Source: Virgibacillus profundi | GTDB lineage: Bacteria; Bacillota; Bacilli; Bacillales; Amphibacillaceae | DNA: 64,000 nucleotides | Assembly: GCF_002287375.1 (NCBI RefSeq) | Contig: NZ_NPOA01000005.1 | Location: 124,001-188,000, forward strand | Direction of reading: 5' to 3' | Part shown: one piece after another, positions 62,286 to 64,000 of the stretch | How the letters are laid out: every line of letters starts with the position of its first letter | Numbering within the stretch: the stretch's first letter is position 1 | The notes under the pieces: generated by a model | Database searches by the model: none | What the model was told of the DNA's origin: nothing | What the model saw: the letters and a program-made list of their open reading frames with translations, nothing else | Translations under genes and position numbers: made by a program

Positions 62286-63032
62286 ATGGCAGCAATTTCT
62301 ATGAAACAATTGTTGGAAGCTGGTGTACATTTTGGACATCAGACACGCCGTTGGAATCCAAAGATGAAAAAATACATCTTTACGGAGCGTAACGGAATTT
62401 ATATCATTGACCTGCAAAAAACAGTTAAAAAGGTTGATGAAGCGTACAAATATGTAAAAGAGATCGCATCAAATGGTGGCACGGTTCTTTTCGTAGGTAC
62501 AAAAAAACAAGCACAGGATTCTGTGCGTGATGAAGCAACTCGTTCTGGTATGTACTATGTTAACCAACGTTGGTTAGGTGGTACACTTACAAACTTCCAA
62601 ACGATCCGCAAACGTATTAATCGTCTAAAAGACATTGAGCGTATGGAAGAAGATGGAACATTTGAAGTATTACCGAAAAAAGAAGTTGTTGATTTATTAA
62701 AAGAAAAAGATCGTTTAGTTAAGTTCCTTGGTGGAATTAAAGAAATGACTAAGCTTCCGGATGCAATGTTTGTTATTGATCCTCGTAAAGAACGTATTGC
62801 GATCGCTGAAGCACATAAATTAAAGATTCCTATAATTGGAATTGTTGATACAAACTGTGATCCGGATGAAATTGATTATGTTATTCCAGCGAATGATGAT
62901 GCTATTCGTGCGGTGAAACTTCTAACTTCAAAAATGGCTGATGCTATCTTAGAAGTTAAACAAAGCGAAGAAGTAGAAGAAGTTCCAGCTGAAGAAACCG
63001 TTCCGGCTGATACTGAATCAAATCAAGAGTAA
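62286..63032 (+). CDS. rpsB: 30S ribosomal protein S2 (uS2)
   Basis: S2 is a late-binding protein of the small subunit. The 248-residue product starts [20 protein letters not shown] and has [18 protein letters not shown], the [10 protein letters not shown] segment, [10 protein letters not shown], and the acidic tail typical of Bacillaceae ([21 protein letters not shown]-like). A strong TAGGAGGAA ribosome binding site precedes it. Gene order rpsB-tsf is universal in the group. Confidence 0.98.
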   Translation: MAAISMKQLLEAGVHFGHQTRRWNPKMKKYIFTERNGIYIIDLQKTVKKVDEAYKYVKEIASNGGTVLFVGTKKQAQDSVRDEATRSGMYYVNQRWLGGTLTNFQTIRKRINRLKDIERMEEDGTFEVLPKKEVVDLLKEKDRLVKFLGGIKEMTKLPDAMFVIDPRKERIAIAEAHKLKIPIIGIVDTNCDPDEIDYVIPANDDAIRAVKLLTSKMADAILEVKQSEEVEEVPAEETVPADTESNQE

Positions 63033-63051
63033 TCTTTACAAAAAAGTTGAG

Positions 63052-63088
63052 GGTGATAAGAGGATAAAAGCCTTTTATCACCTTTTTT
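63052..63088 (+). terminator. Terminator/attenuator between rpsB and tsf
   Basis: A 12-base stem (GGTGATAAGAGG with CCTTTTATCACC, one G-T mismatch) with a seven-base loop is followed by six T residues, about 20 bases after the rpsB stop. It would lower tsf transcription relative to rpsB. Confidence 0.8.
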
Positions 63089-63140
63089 GAGAAAATGACT
63101 AAGCAATATTAAAAAACATCCACTACAAGGAGGACTAACA

Positions 63141-64000
63141 ATGGCTATTACTGCTAAGATGGTTAAAGAATTACGTGAAAAAACTGGTGCAGGTATGATG
63201 GATTGTAAAAAAGCACTACAGGAAACTGATGGAAATATTGATAAAGCAATGGACTACCTGCGTGAAAAAGGTATTTCCAAGGCTGCAAAAAAGGCTGATC
63301 GCATTGCAGCAGAAGGATCTACTTACATTGAAGTAGATAATAATACAGCTGTTCTATTAGAAGTGAATTGTGAGACTGACTTTGTAACAAAAAATGATCA
63401 ATTCAAAGAGTTACTGGCAGAGCTTGGAAAACATATTATAAAAGAAAAGCCAGCTACTGTAGAGGAAGCTTTGAAACAGGAGCTTCATGGGAATGGCGAT
63501 ACAATTGAAACTTATATTAACTCAGCTATTTCAAAAATTGGTGAAAAAATTTCATTGCGCCGTTTTACAGTATTAAACAAAACAGATAACGATACATTTG
63601 GTGCATATCTTCATATGGGTGGTAGTATTGGTGTACTTTCATTAATCGAAGGTTCTACAGATGAGGCACTTGCTAAAGATATAGCGATGCATGTTGCTGC
63701 AGTTAATCCACGTTATGTTTCCCGTGATGCGGTTTCAGAAGAAGAAGTTAATCATGAGCGCGAATTATTAAAAGCACAAGCTCTCAATGAAGGAAAACCG
63801 GAAAAAATTGTTGAAAAAATGGTAGAAGGCCGTCTGGGTAAATTCTTTGAAGAAATTTGTCTTTTGGATCAAAGCTTCGTTAAAGATCCAGATCAAAAAG
63901 TTAAAAAATATGTTGCAGATAAAGGTGCTACAGTAAAATCATTCGTTCGTTATGAAGTAGGCGAAGGAATGGAAAAACGTGAAGAAAACTTTGCTGATGA
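63141..64000 (+). CDS. tsf: Elongation factor Ts (3' truncated by window edge)
   Basis: EF-Ts exchanges GDP for GTP on EF-Tu. The readable 286 residues start [20 protein letters not shown] with [11 protein letters not shown] and the EF-Tu-binding [14 protein letters not shown] motif. The dimerisation/core domain follows, with [15 protein letters not shown] and [13 protein letters not shown]. Bacillus EF-Ts has about 293 residues, so only a few C-terminal residues are missing. The ATG is preceded by AAGGAGGA. Confidence 0.97.
   Translation, partial: MAITAKMVKELREKTGAGMMDCKKALQETDGNIDKAMDYLREKGISKAAKKADRIAAEGSTYIEVDNNTAVLLEVNCETDFVTKNDQFKELLAELGKHIIKEKPATVEEALKQELHGNGDTIETYINSAISKIGEKISLRRFTVLNKTDNDTFGAYLHMGGSIGVLSLIEGSTDEALAKDIAMHVAAVNPRYVSRDAVSEEEVNHERELLKAQALNEGKPEKIVEKMVEGRLGKFFEEICLLDQSFVKDPDQKVKKYVADKGATVKSFVRYEVGEGMEKREENFAD

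Overview
The window is a continuous piece of a low-GC Firmicute chromosome. Gene order and protein sequences match Bacillaceae closely: a 5'-truncated sdaAA, then recG-fapR-plsX-fabD-fabG-acpP-rnc, smc-ftsY-ylxM-ffh-rpsP-khpA-ylqD-rimM-trmD-rplS, lepB-rbgA-rnhB-ylqG-ylqH, sucCD, dprA-topA, xerC-hslVU-codY, the full fla/che operon (flgB to sigD and swrB), rpsB and a 3'-truncated tsf. Strong AGGAGG-type ribosome binding sites, many TTG/GTG starts and AT-rich spacers fit this. The divergence from Bacillus subtilis and the GC-rich palindromic repeats suggest a halotolerant relative in the Oceanobacillus/Virgibacillus group; that is an inference, since no rRNA is present. Almost every gene is on the + strand; only a DUF1128 gene (7757-7984) is on the - strand.

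Layout: 1-7 kb holds serine catabolism, RecG and the FapR-controlled lipid synthesis genes, with a promoter and FapR operator readable at 2672-2721. 7-20 kb holds RNA processing, chromosome condensation, the SRP pathway, ribosome and tRNA maturation, a signal peptidase and RNase HII. 20-22 kb carries a FliK-like/FlhB-C-like pair (ylqG/ylqH). 22.6-32.4 kb holds succinyl-CoA synthetase, DNA uptake/topology genes, the XerC recombinase, the HslVU protease and CodY. 32.8-62 kb is the flagellar/chemotaxis operon, read through tightly coupled or overlapping genes and ending in sigD, a DUF342 gene, an unknown gene and swrB. rpsB and tsf close the window.

The genes are conserved housekeeping and motility genes; no defence system, prophage, transposase, CRISPR array, tRNA or rRNA was found. 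The unexplained structure is between the genes. A GC-rich composite palindromic repeat (called R1 here) lies at fabG|acpP, ylqH|sucC and cheA|cheW. A smaller two-hairpin element (R2) lies at ffh|rpsP and fliE|fliF, and a hybrid of R1 and R2 sequence lies at rbgA|rnhB. Arm sequences differ between copies in a compensatory way, so base pairing appears to have been kept. Other points of interest are the missing trmFO between topA and xerC, RbgA with MKKD in place of NKxD, and the ylqG/ylqH pair.
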